In this document: positions 25,024 to 32,498 of the stretch, piece after piece
How the letters are laid out: the number at the start of each line of letters is the position of its first letter
Position numbering within the stretch: the stretch's first letter is position 1
NCBI GenBank assembly: GCA_036351435.1
Contig: JAZBPA010000007.1
Coordinates: 1-32,498, forward strand
Source of the DNA: JAAUQA01 sp036351435
Lineage (GTDB): Bacteria; Pseudomonadota; Gammaproteobacteria; Competibacterales; Competibacteraceae
Direction: 5' to 3'
Length of the DNA: 32,498 bases
Position numbers and translations under genes: made by a program
The notes under the pieces: generated by a model
Databases searched by the model: none
What the model was told of the DNA's origin: nothing
What the model saw: the letters and a program-made list of their open reading frames with translations, nothing else

Positions 25024-25170
25024 GTGTCTGAATTAGACGAACATCGGTATGAAGTACGGAAAATGGAGTTCCACTCGAATCGAAAAGTGGGGTTTGCCTT
25101 CCAAAATGGAGATCATCAAGTCCTAAAACCCGCCTATATTCACGCCTGGAGTATGGTCGTCTCAGTATAG
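25024..25170 (+). CDS. Possible small ORF downstream of marC
   Basis: A 48-codon frame opens with GTG 15 bases after the marC stop, and in the same frame. It encodes a charged peptide (V/M-SELDEHRYEVRKMEFHSN, then KVGFAFQNG and HAWSMVVSV). Amino-acid composition looks protein-like, but there is no recognisable family and no clear ribosome binding site. It may be a gene fragment or chance. The remaining bases before lptG (25171-25201) hold only a T-rich run. Confidence 0.2.
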   Translation: MSELDEHRYEVRKMEFHSNRKVGFAFQNGDHQVLKPAYIHAWSMVVSV

Positions 25171-25201
25171 AAGTTTCAGTTTTTTCTTTCTAATTAGTCG
25201 T

Positions 25202-26266
25202 TTAACGCAATCTTCGCAACGCATAAGTTCCCGCGCCGAAAAAAAACAGCGTCGGTAACAATGCGCCCAGTAGCGGCGGATAATTGTAGAGCAGCACCAC
25301 ATTACCCAGCAGCCGGTTAAGCAGATAAAACAGCAAGCCCAGCAACACGCCGATTAACAGCCGTTGACCGACACCGGCAGTACGTTGTGGCCCAAACACA
25401 AAGGGTAGGGCGATAAATAGCATCCCTAAATTGGTTAAGGGAGTGAACGCTTTAACCCAAAAGGCCAACTCGTAATGCCGGGCATCCAAGCCATTGTCCC
25501 GTAGATAGTCGATGTAGGTAGACAAATTCCGCATCGCTAGATCCTCCGGGTCCATCGCCAATACTTCCAGCAGATCTGGATTAAGTCCCCAGTCTACCGA
25601 TAGGCTGACCAAGGTATGGGTCGTCACCGGATCGGTTGACAAATTACTGCGAGTGATACCGTCGAGTATCCAATGACCGGCTTGATAGCGTGCGCCCTGC
25701 GCATGAGACAGGGATATTAATTCGGCATTTTCGCCCAGTTCATACAATGTTACATCGACCAGCTTGTCACCCGGTAATACGGCGCGCACATTGATGATCT
25801 GATTGCCGTCACGTGCCCAAAAGCCCCGTCCTTTAAGGATTGTTCGTTCCTCATACTTGGCGACAGCATGTAGTAATTGCGCACTGCGTTCAGTCACCGG
25901 GGCGACAAATTCACCGATAAACAGGGCGATGATTCCAAGAAACAGACCCGCCTGTAATGCCGCGCGAGTTAAGCGCAATAATGAAACTCCGGCGCCTCGC
26001 ATCACCACCAATTCACTGTTTTGGGCTAGTGCACCCATCCCGAGTAACCCGCCCAACAGAAGCGCCATGGGAAAGGTTTCATAACTCCGACGAGGCATGG
26101 TCAGGGCAACATGTTGCAAAATAGCCAGCAGGGTATAGTTCCCTTCACCCAAGTCCTCCAATTCCGACAACAAGCCGAAAAAGGCTTCCATGACCAGCAA
26201 TACCAACAGAGCGGCCAAGGTGGCCCCGACTACAGTTTTGAAAATGTAACGATCAATGCGTGTCAT
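25202..26266 (-). CDS. lptG: LPS export ABC transporter permease LptG
   Basis: LptG and LptF form the inner-membrane permease of the LptB2FG transporter, which extracts lipopolysaccharide and feeds it to LptC/A. The 354-residue protein has MTRIDRYIFKTVV at the start and LVVMRGAGVSLLRLTRAAL in the coupling region. It has three helices on each side of a periplasmic beta-jellyroll (about 100-255), and a C-terminal membrane block ending AGTYALRRLR. Its start lies 14 bases inside the lptF end, showing translational coupling. Other lpt genes are not in the window. Confidence 0.93.
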   Translation of the reverse strand: MTRIDRYIFKTVVGATLAALLVLLVMEAFFGLLSELEDLGEGNYTLLAILQHVALTMPRRSYETFPMALLLGGLLGMGALAQNSELVVMRGAGVSLLRLTRAALQAGLFLGIIALFIGEFVAPVTERSAQLLHAVAKYEERTILKGRGFWARDGNQIINVRAVLPGDKLVDVTLYELGENAELISLSHAQGARYQAGHWILDGITRSNLSTDPVTTHTLVSLSVDWGLNPDLLEVLAMDPEDLAMRNLSTYIDYLRDNGLDARHYELAFWVKAFTPLTNLGMLFIALPFVFGPQRTAGVGQRLLIGVLLGLLFYLLNRLLGNVVLLYNYPPLLGALLPTLFFFGAGTYALRRLR

Positions 26267-27359
26267 GGACTTCCCGACTCCTGCTAAAGTGGCGGCGAAA
26301 TCCGTAGTGATAAACCCACAAAATAACCCCTAGCAGCACAAACAAACCGTGTACCCACCATAACCCCAACACCGGCCAAAGCACCCCATGGCTCAGCCAG
26401 GACCCCCCCACGTTCAACAGATTGACGTATACGGTCAGCACCAGGATCGCGATCACCACCCTGCCGTAACGGCCCTCACGGGGTCTGGAACGTGCCAGCA
26501 GGGGCGCCAGAAATGCAATCACGGGCAACCCTACCGGGCCGCTAAGACGTTGATGAAATTCGGCCACATCATCGGGTTGGTCGGAACTCAGTAATTGTCC
26601 GGTCGGCACAGTTTCACGGTCGATTCTACGTTCCTCCATGGGCGCGAACCCGGCGTGTACCGCTAATCGCTCGAACTGGACCGAGTAAAACTCGCTTTGG
26701 CCTGGATTACCCTGGTAGCGATAGCCGTTGTTGAGCACGATGTAGCGGGCACCGGAGTCGGGGTCGATTTCCTGATAACCCCTTTCGCCAGTAGTCACCG
26801 CAAATCCATCCGGGGTACGGCTACGCACGAAAATATGGCGTAATTCTCGCCCGCCCTCGGTCAACGCGCCGATATAAACCACATGGTCACCGTCGGCGAT
26901 TTCCCGAAACGTGCCGGGGGTGAACAGGGTGATTTCAGCATCCTGGCGGGCACGTGCCTGTACTTCAGCTTGCAGCGACAAGCTAAGCGGCAGGAGATAA
27001 AGTGACATCCCCGCTAACAGTATTGCGAGCGGGATCACCATGAGAAATAACGGTCGATAGACCGCGCCCGGCCCCAATCCACAGGCCATCAAAGCAGTCA
27101 TCTCGTTATCCCGGTAAAATCGTCCCAGCGTCAACATGGCGCTCAACATAAGCGCCAGCGGAGCCAGTAACACCAGAAATCGGATGCCTTGCAGGCCCAA
27201 GAGCAGAAAAATCGCGTCCCGTGCCAATAGACCGCTGGCCGCTTTACCGATATAAATCGCCAAGCGATTGCTCAACGCCATAGCAATCAGCACCAGCAGA
27301 GTTGCAATAAAGGTGAGGAGTAATTCTTTGAGCAAATAACGATCGATTTTTGACAACAC
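26253..27359 (-). CDS. lptF: LPS export ABC transporter permease LptF
   Basis: This is the partner permease of LptG, with the same architecture: N-terminal helices (KIDRYLLKELLLTFIATLLVL), the segment MTALMACGLGPGAVYRPLFL next to the ATPase-coupling helix, a periplasmic jellyroll and three C-terminal helices. At 368 residues it matches the family. The start appears to be GTG (27357-27359), directly followed by TTG, which could also serve; no good Shine-Dalgarno is present for either. pepA, often divergent from lptF in gammaproteobacteria, is replaced here by an antiporter gene. Confidence 0.92.
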   Translation of the reverse strand: MLSKIDRYLLKELLLTFIATLLVLIAMALSNRLAIYIGKAASGLLARDAIFLLLGLQGIRFLVLLAPLALMLSAMLTLGRFYRDNEMTALMACGLGPGAVYRPLFLMVIPLAILLAGMSLYLLPLSLSLQAEVQARARQDAEITLFTPGTFREIADGDHVVYIGALTEGGRELRHIFVRSRTPDGFAVTTGERGYQEIDPDSGARYIVLNNGYRYQGNPGQSEFYSVQFERLAVHAGFAPMEERRIDRETVPTGQLLSSDQPDDVAEFHQRLSGPVGLPVIAFLAPLLARSRPREGRYGRVVIAILVLTVYVNLLNVGGSWLSHGVLWPVLGLWWVHGLFVLLGVILWVYHYGFRRHFSRSREVHDTH

Positions 27360-27481
27360 GCCAATTTCGCCAGGCAGGAAAGTAACACTATGGTAAGGTC
27401 AAATGGGTGGTTAGGGTTAGTCGAAGCTTTACCTTATACCCCGCTTAGCACTAAACAATCCACATCACTGAGAGGCTCATC

Positions 27482-28732
27482 ATGCTGGATATCGCCGCGC
27501 TGTTGATCACGCTGACTGCTCTGTTCAGTTATCTTAATTACCGCGTTTTTAAACTGCCCCCCACCATCGGCGTGATGACAATTGCGTTGGTATTAAGCCT
27601 GATTCTGATCGGTTTGGGCGAATTGGGTTTTGTGGAGATTGAACAGCGCGCTGAAGCCATTATCGGCAGCATTGATTTTAACGAGGTTTTGCTGCATGGA
27701 ATGCTTTCACTCTTGTTGTTCGCCGGCGCTCTACACATCGATTTGGCCACCTTGGCCAGTAAGAAATGGCCGATTGGGATTTTGGCCACCGTAGGCGTGA
27801 TCGCCTCCACGCTGCTGGTAGGCACCGCATCTTGGATTGTACTTAACGGTTTATTCAGCGTGCAGATTTCCTTCCTGCATTGCCTGTTGTTCGGCGCGTT
27901 GATTTCTCCCACCGACCCAATTGCCGTGTTGGGTATTCTCAAATCCGCTCAGGCTCCGCAAAGCCTAGAGATCAAAATCGTCGGCGAGTCCCTGTTCAAC
28001 GATGGCGTCGCGGTGGTGGTGTTCACTATTTTGCTGAGTTTGGTGCTGGGCGGTGAAGAGGTGACTGTAGGCAGTGCCCTACTGTTGTTCGTAGAGGAAG
28101 CTTTAGGCGGGATCGTATTCGGGTTGGTGATCGGCTTTATCGCCTATCAGATGTTAAAGAGCATCGACAGTTACGATGTCGAGATCCTGATCACACTGGC
28201 CTTGGTGCTCGGCGGTTATGCGTTGGCTATTCATCTGCATGTCTCAGGACCGATCGCCATGGTAGTGGCGGGTTTGATGATCGGTAATCATGGGCGCAAT
28301 TTTGCTATGTCGGAAACCAGCCGTGAAAACTTGGATACCTTCTGGGAATTGATTGATGAAATCCTAAACGCCGTATTGTTCGTGCTAATCGGTTTGGAGG
28401 TCATCATCTTGACCTTTGAAGGGCGTTATCTGTTGGCTGCTGTGTTGATGATACCCTGTGTCTTGCTGATCCGCTTCATTTGTGTCGGGGTGCCAATCCG
28501 GATTATGCGGCAGCGCTTTCACATCGAGTTCTCTCCCCATGCTGTCAAAATTCTAACCTGGGGCGGCATACGTGGCGGCATCTCAGTAGCGTTGGCGTTG
28601 TCTTTGCCCGCCGGATCGGAACGAGAAATCTTATTGGCGATTACCTATGTGGTGGTGCTGTTCTCCATTCTCGTGCAGGGCTTGACCATCGGTCGGTTGG
28701 TCAAAGCGACGGTGTCTTCTGAAGCGCCTTAA
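27482..28732 (+). CDS. CPA1-family sodium/proton antiporter
   Basis: A 416-residue inner-membrane antiporter exchanging Na+ (or K+/Li+) for protons. Core CPA1 motifs are SPTDPIAVLGILK with the unwound-helix TDP, GESLFNDGVAVVVF with the ion-binding ND pair, and WGGIRGGISVALALSLP. About 12 hydrophobic segments span the whole length, and there is no long cytoplasmic tail. AGAGG is 6 bases before the ATG. It is divergent from lptF, sharing a 122-base intergenic region in which a TATACC-like -10 (about 27435) is only a weak promoter guess. Confidence 0.92.
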   Translation: MLDIAALLITLTALFSYLNYRVFKLPPTIGVMTIALVLSLILIGLGELGFVEIEQRAEAIIGSIDFNEVLLHGMLSLLLFAGALHIDLATLASKKWPIGILATVGVIASTLLVGTASWIVLNGLFSVQISFLHCLLFGALISPTDPIAVLGILKSAQAPQSLEIKIVGESLFNDGVAVVVFTILLSLVLGGEEVTVGSALLLFVEEALGGIVFGLVIGFIAYQMLKSIDSYDVEILITLALVLGGYALAIHLHVSGPIAMVVAGLMIGNHGRNFAMSETSRENLDTFWELIDEILNAVLFVLIGLEVIILTFEGRYLLAAVLMIPCVLLIRFICVGVPIRIMRQRFHIEFSPHAVKILTWGGIRGGISVALALSLPAGSEREILLAITYVVVLFSILVQGLTIGRLVKATVSSEAP

Positions 28733-28782
28733 GCGACGATCAGCTGTCTATTCTCCCGTTGGCTCGCTTTTTCCGTCGAATC

Positions 28783-29313
28783 ATGAGCGATTTACAATTA
28801 GATCACAGCGCACATCGGCACACGGCTACCAAGTATCCATTGTGCTTGTTAGCGAATGATATAGACCTGCCGATGAACATCGGCAGCTTGTTTAGAATCG
28901 CCGATGCGCTGGGCATCGAGAAAATCTATTTATCCGGTCGCTCTGCGACTCCGCCTAACTCAAAGATAAATAGAACCGCAAGATCTACCGAAAAATACGT
29001 ACCGTATGCCTATGAACAGAACGCTCTGATCATAGTCACTACGCTCAAACAAGCGGGCTACACCATCGTTAGCTTGGAGATCACTGCCAACAGCATTGAG
29101 TTAGATCGCTTTTCCCTCGCAAAAGACGAAAAAGTTTGCTTGATATTAGGCGCGGAAAAACAAGGTGTTGGGGAACAGTTGTTGGCGGTTTCCGACGCAA
29201 CAATCCATATTCCGATGCTTGGCGTCAATTCTTCTCTGAATGTTGCCACAGCGGGTGCTATTGCAGCTTATGCAATCACCAGGCAATTCCAGCAGAATCA
29301 ATTCGGTGGCTAA
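28783..29313 (+). CDS. SpoU/TrmH-family RNA 2'-O-methyltransferase
   Basis: SPOUT-fold enzymes of this family methylate the ribose 2'-OH of tRNA or rRNA using S-adenosylmethionine. All three motifs are visible: DLPMNIGSLFRIADALGI (motif 1, catalytic Arg), LILGAEKQGV (motif 2), and IPMLGVNSSLNVATAGAIAAY (motif 3, knot). ATG 28783 gives 176 residues. An upstream TTG at 28759 adds eight residues and is unlikely. No extra N-terminal RNA-binding domain is present, so the target nucleotide is not predictable. Its stop overlaps the end of the converging PrcB-like gene. Confidence 0.9.
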   Translation: MSDLQLDHSAHRHTATKYPLCLLANDIDLPMNIGSLFRIADALGIEKIYLSGRSATPPNSKINRTARSTEKYVPYAYEQNALIIVTTLKQAGYTIVSLEITANSIELDRFSLAKDEKVCLILGAEKQGVGEQLLAVSDATIHIPMLGVNSSLNVATAGAIAAYAITRQFQQNQFGG

Positions 29314-29807
29314 GGCGCACCCGTCAATCGGACCTGTCCACTTTGATCTAACACCCGAAACTCCTGTACAGCGACAGCGGGTACCTTCAGCAACAAACAC
29401 GGGGCGGTGACCACTTGGGCCAACAGGTAACCCGCTGGCGGTTCCTGCCAGTTTACTGTGATGTCTAAAGTCTCTTGCCGTTGCCGGACAGTGCCTTGAG
29501 CGAAATCCAGTGCATAGCCCGCCGTGGGCTGTTGTCCCATCGCGATAAACAGCACTCCGGCGTCGGAGAAATCCACTGCAGGAGGGGTGACAGATACCTG
29601 TTGACTGTTAAACCCGGCGTACAATCTAACCAGTTCCAGCGGCGTCGCAATCCAGGTGACTGCCGGGCGGAATGCCGCGTTACCACAGTAAGCATCGGTG
29701 TACAGCACTTCGGCTTCTAGGGACTTTAAAGCGGATCCGGTTCCATTGGATGAAGTGCAACTGCACAGAACCCACAGTCCGGTTAATAACAGCCAGCGGT
29801 AGTTCAT
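29310..29807 (-). CDS. PrcB-domain lipoprotein, coupled to the S8 protease
   Basis: A 165-residue lipoprotein: hydrophobic N terminus with lipobox LCSC and the lipidated Cys at 17. The C-terminal half (about 75-155) has the pattern of the PrcB domain: VDFSDAGVLFIAMGQQPTAGY, a variable strand region, then TVNWQEPPAGYLLAQVVTAPCLLLKVP. In Treponema denticola PrcB is a lipoprotein that stabilises the subtilisin-like protease of the dentilisin complex. Here the ATG overlaps the TGA of a subtilisin-family lipoprotein gene (ATGA at 29804-29807), so a protease-assembly or inhibitor role is a reasonable inference. The domain assignment is from pattern reading only. Confidence 0.7.
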   Translation of the reverse strand: MNYRWLLLTGLWVLCSCTSSNGTGSALKSLEAEVLYTDAYCGNAAFRPAVTWIATPLELVRLYAGFNSQQVSVTPPAVDFSDAGVLFIAMGQQPTAGYALDFAQGTVRQRQETLDITVNWQEPPAGYLLAQVVTAPCLLLKVPAVAVQEFRVLDQSGQVRLTGAP

Positions 29808-32410
29808 CGGGTCAAGCCTCCATCCAAGTGATCGGGGTAACGTGCGTTGCGTTCTATCTGGGCATCAGCCGCATTAACAGTCGGCAGATTGTCGGCAAAG
29901 CCGCTGGTGAAATCCAATCCGTCACGGTCGGTATCCACGATCAGATTGACCGGTTCGTCCAAGGTCAGATAAGCGCCGCATGCTTCGCCGTCATCGCAGA
30001 CCAAACCATCGTTATCCGCATCAGTGCCGGCGAAGATTTGGTAGCTGCCGGCGGGCACTTCATTGAATTGATACCCATAGCGTCCATTACCTTCACGGGT
30101 TGCCACCACGCTGGTTACGGTCTGTTCCGTAGCGCGGTCAAACAGCAATACGTACAACACGCCCACATCGTTCACTGTTAGTGCATTGGAAACCTGCATG
30201 ATAATCGGTATCTGCACCGTACCGGCGTTGGACGCGATATTCACCGTGGCAGTATAAATACCCTCAGCCAAACCAGCGCGGTTGACAGTGACCGTGTAAC
30301 TCCCCAAACCGTTGTCGTCCACAGCAGGGGTGATGCCCAACCAACCCCCAGAATTTTCGCTGGGACTATTGACAGTCAACGCACCGCCGCCACCGTTAGT
30401 CACAGTCAGGGTTAAGCTGGATAGCGTGGTACCAAAATTCAGCGCGACCGGATTAACCACTAAAATCGGTATCGGGTCAACCGGGCTGCCATCACCGGCA
30501 TTAATCGCCTCTACCACCGCTTGATAGGCATTGATTAACCCGTGGCCGAATTGAGCGTCGCGACCCGCTGGGCCTAAATCTTGGGTAATCCGGCCACTGG
30601 CCAGCAGGTTATCAAGCGCTTGTGGGGTTAGATTCGGATTGGCTGAGCGCATCAACGCCACCACCCCAGCCATATGCGGCGCGGCCATCGAAGTGCCCTG
30701 CAAAATACCGAATCCGGTTTCGATCATGCCCGCTCCGCCGCTGGCCAAAGTGCTCAGCACCCCGTCGGGCCGACCATCCCCGTTAATGTCTTGTGCGGTA
30801 TTACCGCCTGGAGCGGCCACATCGATAAAAGGTCCAAAATTCGAATACGGGGCGATGGTCTGAGTAATATCCACCGCACTGACCGAAATCACCCCAGTGT
30901 AAGAGGCAGGAAAAAAGGGCTCGACAGTGGATTCGTTGCCTGCAGCAGCAACCACGACTAATCCCGCCGCGCGGACTTCATCAATAGCCGCTTGAAAAGG
31001 CGCAGAGGAAGCGGCGTTACCCAAACTCAGATTAGCGACATCCGCCCGTCTGGGCGGCACCGTGCCGGAATCGTTGCTCAAACCGGCAGCGAAGCGCAGC
31101 GCCTGTTCGATATCGAAATCACTGCCGCCGATCCGTCCCAACACCCGCAACGGCATGACCCGCGCGCCAAACGCCACCCCGGCCACGCCCAACATGTTAT
31201 TGGTGGCTGCAGCTACCGTGCCGGCCACATGCGTACCATGAAAAGACCCACCGCCACCTGGATTGGCATTGTCGCCCGGATCATCGGGATTAGGGTCGAT
31301 GCCGTCGCCGTCGTTGGCATTGAGCGGGTTGCTGATGAAATCGTAGCCGTCGATCAACTGGCCTTGTAAATCGGGATGGGCGAGCACCACTCCGGTATCC
31401 AGCACCGCAACGATAGCACCGGTGCCGGTAGTGAGATCCCAAGCTTGCGGTAAATTAATCAGCGGATAATGCCATTGCGCAGGAAACAGTTCGTCGTTGG
31501 GCACGAACAAAGCTTGGCGCAGATAATTCGGCGCGGCGGCCCGCACATCAGCGCGCAAATTTAGTGCTTTAACCGCCCGCAAGGTATCCAACTTGGTTTG
31601 TAGTTCGGAATCGGTGCTGCGTAAAGCAGATGTGGCCGCATTCAAAGACAAACCCAGCGCTTGAAACACACCGGCGCGTTGGACACCGTCCAAACTTAGC
31701 AACATATTCCGTCCTTCGTCCCCACCCCGCGCCGCTAAGCCCACAGATTGAGCACGCGCCGCTACGCCTAGTCCGCTGGTGGCAAGCTCGGGTTCGAAAC
31801 GCACCACGATTTCGCCCGGCACGAAAGCATCGCTCAAGCGCATACCGGCGGCAGTCGATAGACCGGCTTGGCCGACGCTTAACCCATAAGTCGATGCGCC
31901 TTGAAATACTTCCACCAGCAGCAGATAGTCTCCCGGTTGATCAATCGTCAACGATTCAAGGCGGCTTTGACTAGCAGCGGCATTGAGCAGATTACCCGCG
32001 GTATCGAACAACCCCAAATCCAGATCGTTGAGCATTCCATCTTCGGCGATGAACAAAGTGACGGTCTGCCCAGCCGTGAGCGAGACCCGATACCAGTCGC
32101 GGATATCGCCGGCTGCTTGCGACGCTCCGCTAGGACCGGCACCGGGGCGATTGGCATAACCGCCTAAAGTGACCGGATTGGGGATGGGTTGCGCGCTGGC
32201 GGGGTCGTTATTGGGTTGAGATTGGGCATTGATGTCATTGACATCGCTATCGACGGCATTACCGGCAGCAGCTTGTATCGTGCCACTCAGGGTAACGTTG
32301 GGGATGGGCTCGGGTGCGGATTCGCCATTATTGCTTCCGCCGCCACCGCCGCCGCAGCCGAACAACGCCAGCAATCCGAACCAGGGAACAATAAGCAGAA
32401 ATCGCATCAT
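29804..32410 (-). CDS. Subtilisin-family (S8) serine protease, lipoprotein
   Basis: An 868-residue exported protease. ATG 32410 gives a signal peptide with lipobox LFGC (Cys19) followed by a Gly tract, so it is anchored to the cell envelope. Next is a PPC-like domain (about 85-180, DWYRVSLTAGQTVTLFI ... DYLLLVEVF). A propeptide-like region beginning FVPGEIVVRFEP follows. The S8 catalytic domain (about 325-635) has D338 in VLDTGV, H391 in HGTHVAG, N492 in AAAGNES and S574 in GTSMAAPHMAG, so the triad is intact. A BACON/Ig-like domain (about 645-755) and a C-terminal region with Ca-binding-like DADNDGLVCDDGE and DTDRDGLDF end the protein. The frame opens at 32452, but the signal peptide sets the start. 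It is coupled to the PrcB-domain gene. Confidence 0.92.
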   Translation of the reverse strand: MMRFLLIVPWFGLLALFGCGGGGGGSNNGESAPEPIPNVTLSGTIQAAAGNAVDSDVNDINAQSQPNNDPASAQPIPNPVTLGGYANRPGAGPSGASQAAGDIRDWYRVSLTAGQTVTLFIAEDGMLNDLDLGLFDTAGNLLNAAASQSRLESLTIDQPGDYLLLVEVFQGASTYGLSVGQAGLSTAAGMRLSDAFVPGEIVVRFEPELATSGLGVAARAQSVGLAARGGDEGRNMLLSLDGVQRAGVFQALGLSLNAATSALRSTDSELQTKLDTLRAVKALNLRADVRAAAPNYLRQALFVPNDELFPAQWHYPLINLPQAWDLTTGTGAIVAVLDTGVVLAHPDLQGQLIDGYDFISNPLNANDGDGIDPNPDDPGDNANPGGGGSFHGTHVAGTVAAATNNMLGVAGVAFGARVMPLRVLGRIGGSDFDIEQALRFAAGLSNDSGTVPPRRADVANLSLGNAASSAPFQAAIDEVRAAGLVVVAAAGNESTVEPFFPASYTGVISVSAVDITQTIAPYSNFGPFIDVAAPGGNTAQDINGDGRPDGVLSTLASGGAGMIETGFGILQGTSMAAPHMAGVVALMRSANPNLTPQALDNLLASGRITQDLGPAGRDAQFGHGLINAYQAVVEAINAGDGSPVDPIPILVVNPVALNFGTTLSSLTLTVTNGGGGALTVNSPSENSGGWLGITPAVDDNGLGSYTVTVNRAGLAEGIYTATVNIASNAGTVQIPIIMQVSNALTVNDVGVLYVLLFDRATEQTVTSVVATREGNGRYGYQFNEVPAGSYQIFAGTDADNDGLVCDDGEACGAYLTLDEPVNLIVDTDRDGLDFTSGFADNLPTVNAADAQIERNARYPDHLDGGLTR

Positions 32411-32498
32411 GCTAGTCTCGGTGTGCCTCAGCTTATAAAAACTCACCGACATTGGCCCGCCGCCATTTGGCTTGAATCACTTCCCAATCTCCCCCACC

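Noticed and set aside
27409..27420. GGTTAGGGTTAG resembling a telomere repeat
   Set aside because: Only two units in a bacterial intergenic region; coincidence.
29672..32438. Several plus-strand frames (for example 29672-30181, 30992-31369, 31630-31974)
   Set aside because: They lie opposite the well-supported S8 protease and PrcB-domain genes and have no homology or start context.
32453..32498. Possible gene at the right edge
   Set aside because: Only 46 bases remain upstream of the protease frame; no start, motif or promoter can be supported.

Overview
The window reads as a chromosomal segment of a Gram-negative gammaproteobacterium. It carries LptF/LptG for lipopolysaccharide export, EttA, YciA, an rpsT that starts with UUG as in Escherichia coli, the block rplU-rpmA-obgE-proB, and a cyanide-insensitive type bd quinol oxidase. 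I cannot name a genus from the sequence alone. No integrase, transposase, tRNA, CRISPR array or phage gene is visible.

Layout. Positions 1-111 hold the 3' part of a 5S rRNA gene, followed within about 90 bases by rplU-rpmA, a hairpin terminator, obgE and proB (all +). rpsT (-) and der (+) are divergent around a readable rpsT promoter. Positions 5234-10834 hold two paralogous secreted multidomain proteins (+) in tandem. A decayed copy of the 3' end of der lies between them, so the duplicated unit was 'der tail + linker + secreted protein gene'. A hairpin at 10844-10871 then separates them from a (-) group: yciA, ettA and a small coupled ORF. Divergent from yciA is a (+) trio: a histone-deacetylase-fold amidohydrolase, a two-domain molbindin (ModG type) and a HTH plus periplasmic-binding-protein-like regulator. 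This is probably a molybdate/tungstate-responsive module.

Positions 15786-23633 form one tightly packed (-) block, read as DUF5682 protein, SLC13-type transporter with RCK_C domains, cydA (cioA), cydB (cioB), McrC-like nuclease. Gaps are 45 bases or less, and the last two junctions are overlapping or abutting. DUF5682 and McrC proteins normally work with AAA+ partners (MoxR and McrB respectively), and neither partner is in the window. This is the most unusual gene grouping here. Next come a SnoaL-like protein and a MarC-family membrane protein (+), lptF-lptG (-), a CPA1 sodium/proton antiporter and a SpoU-family RNA methyltransferase (+).

The right end holds a subtilisin-family lipoprotein protease whose stop overlaps (ATGA) the start of a PrcB-domain lipoprotein (both -). 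This arrangement recalls the protease/PrcB pairing of the Treponema dentilisin complex. The main points for follow-up are the der-tail tandem duplication, the AAA-less DUF5682/McrC/oxidase operon, the protease-PrcB pair and the deacetylase/molbindin/regulator module.
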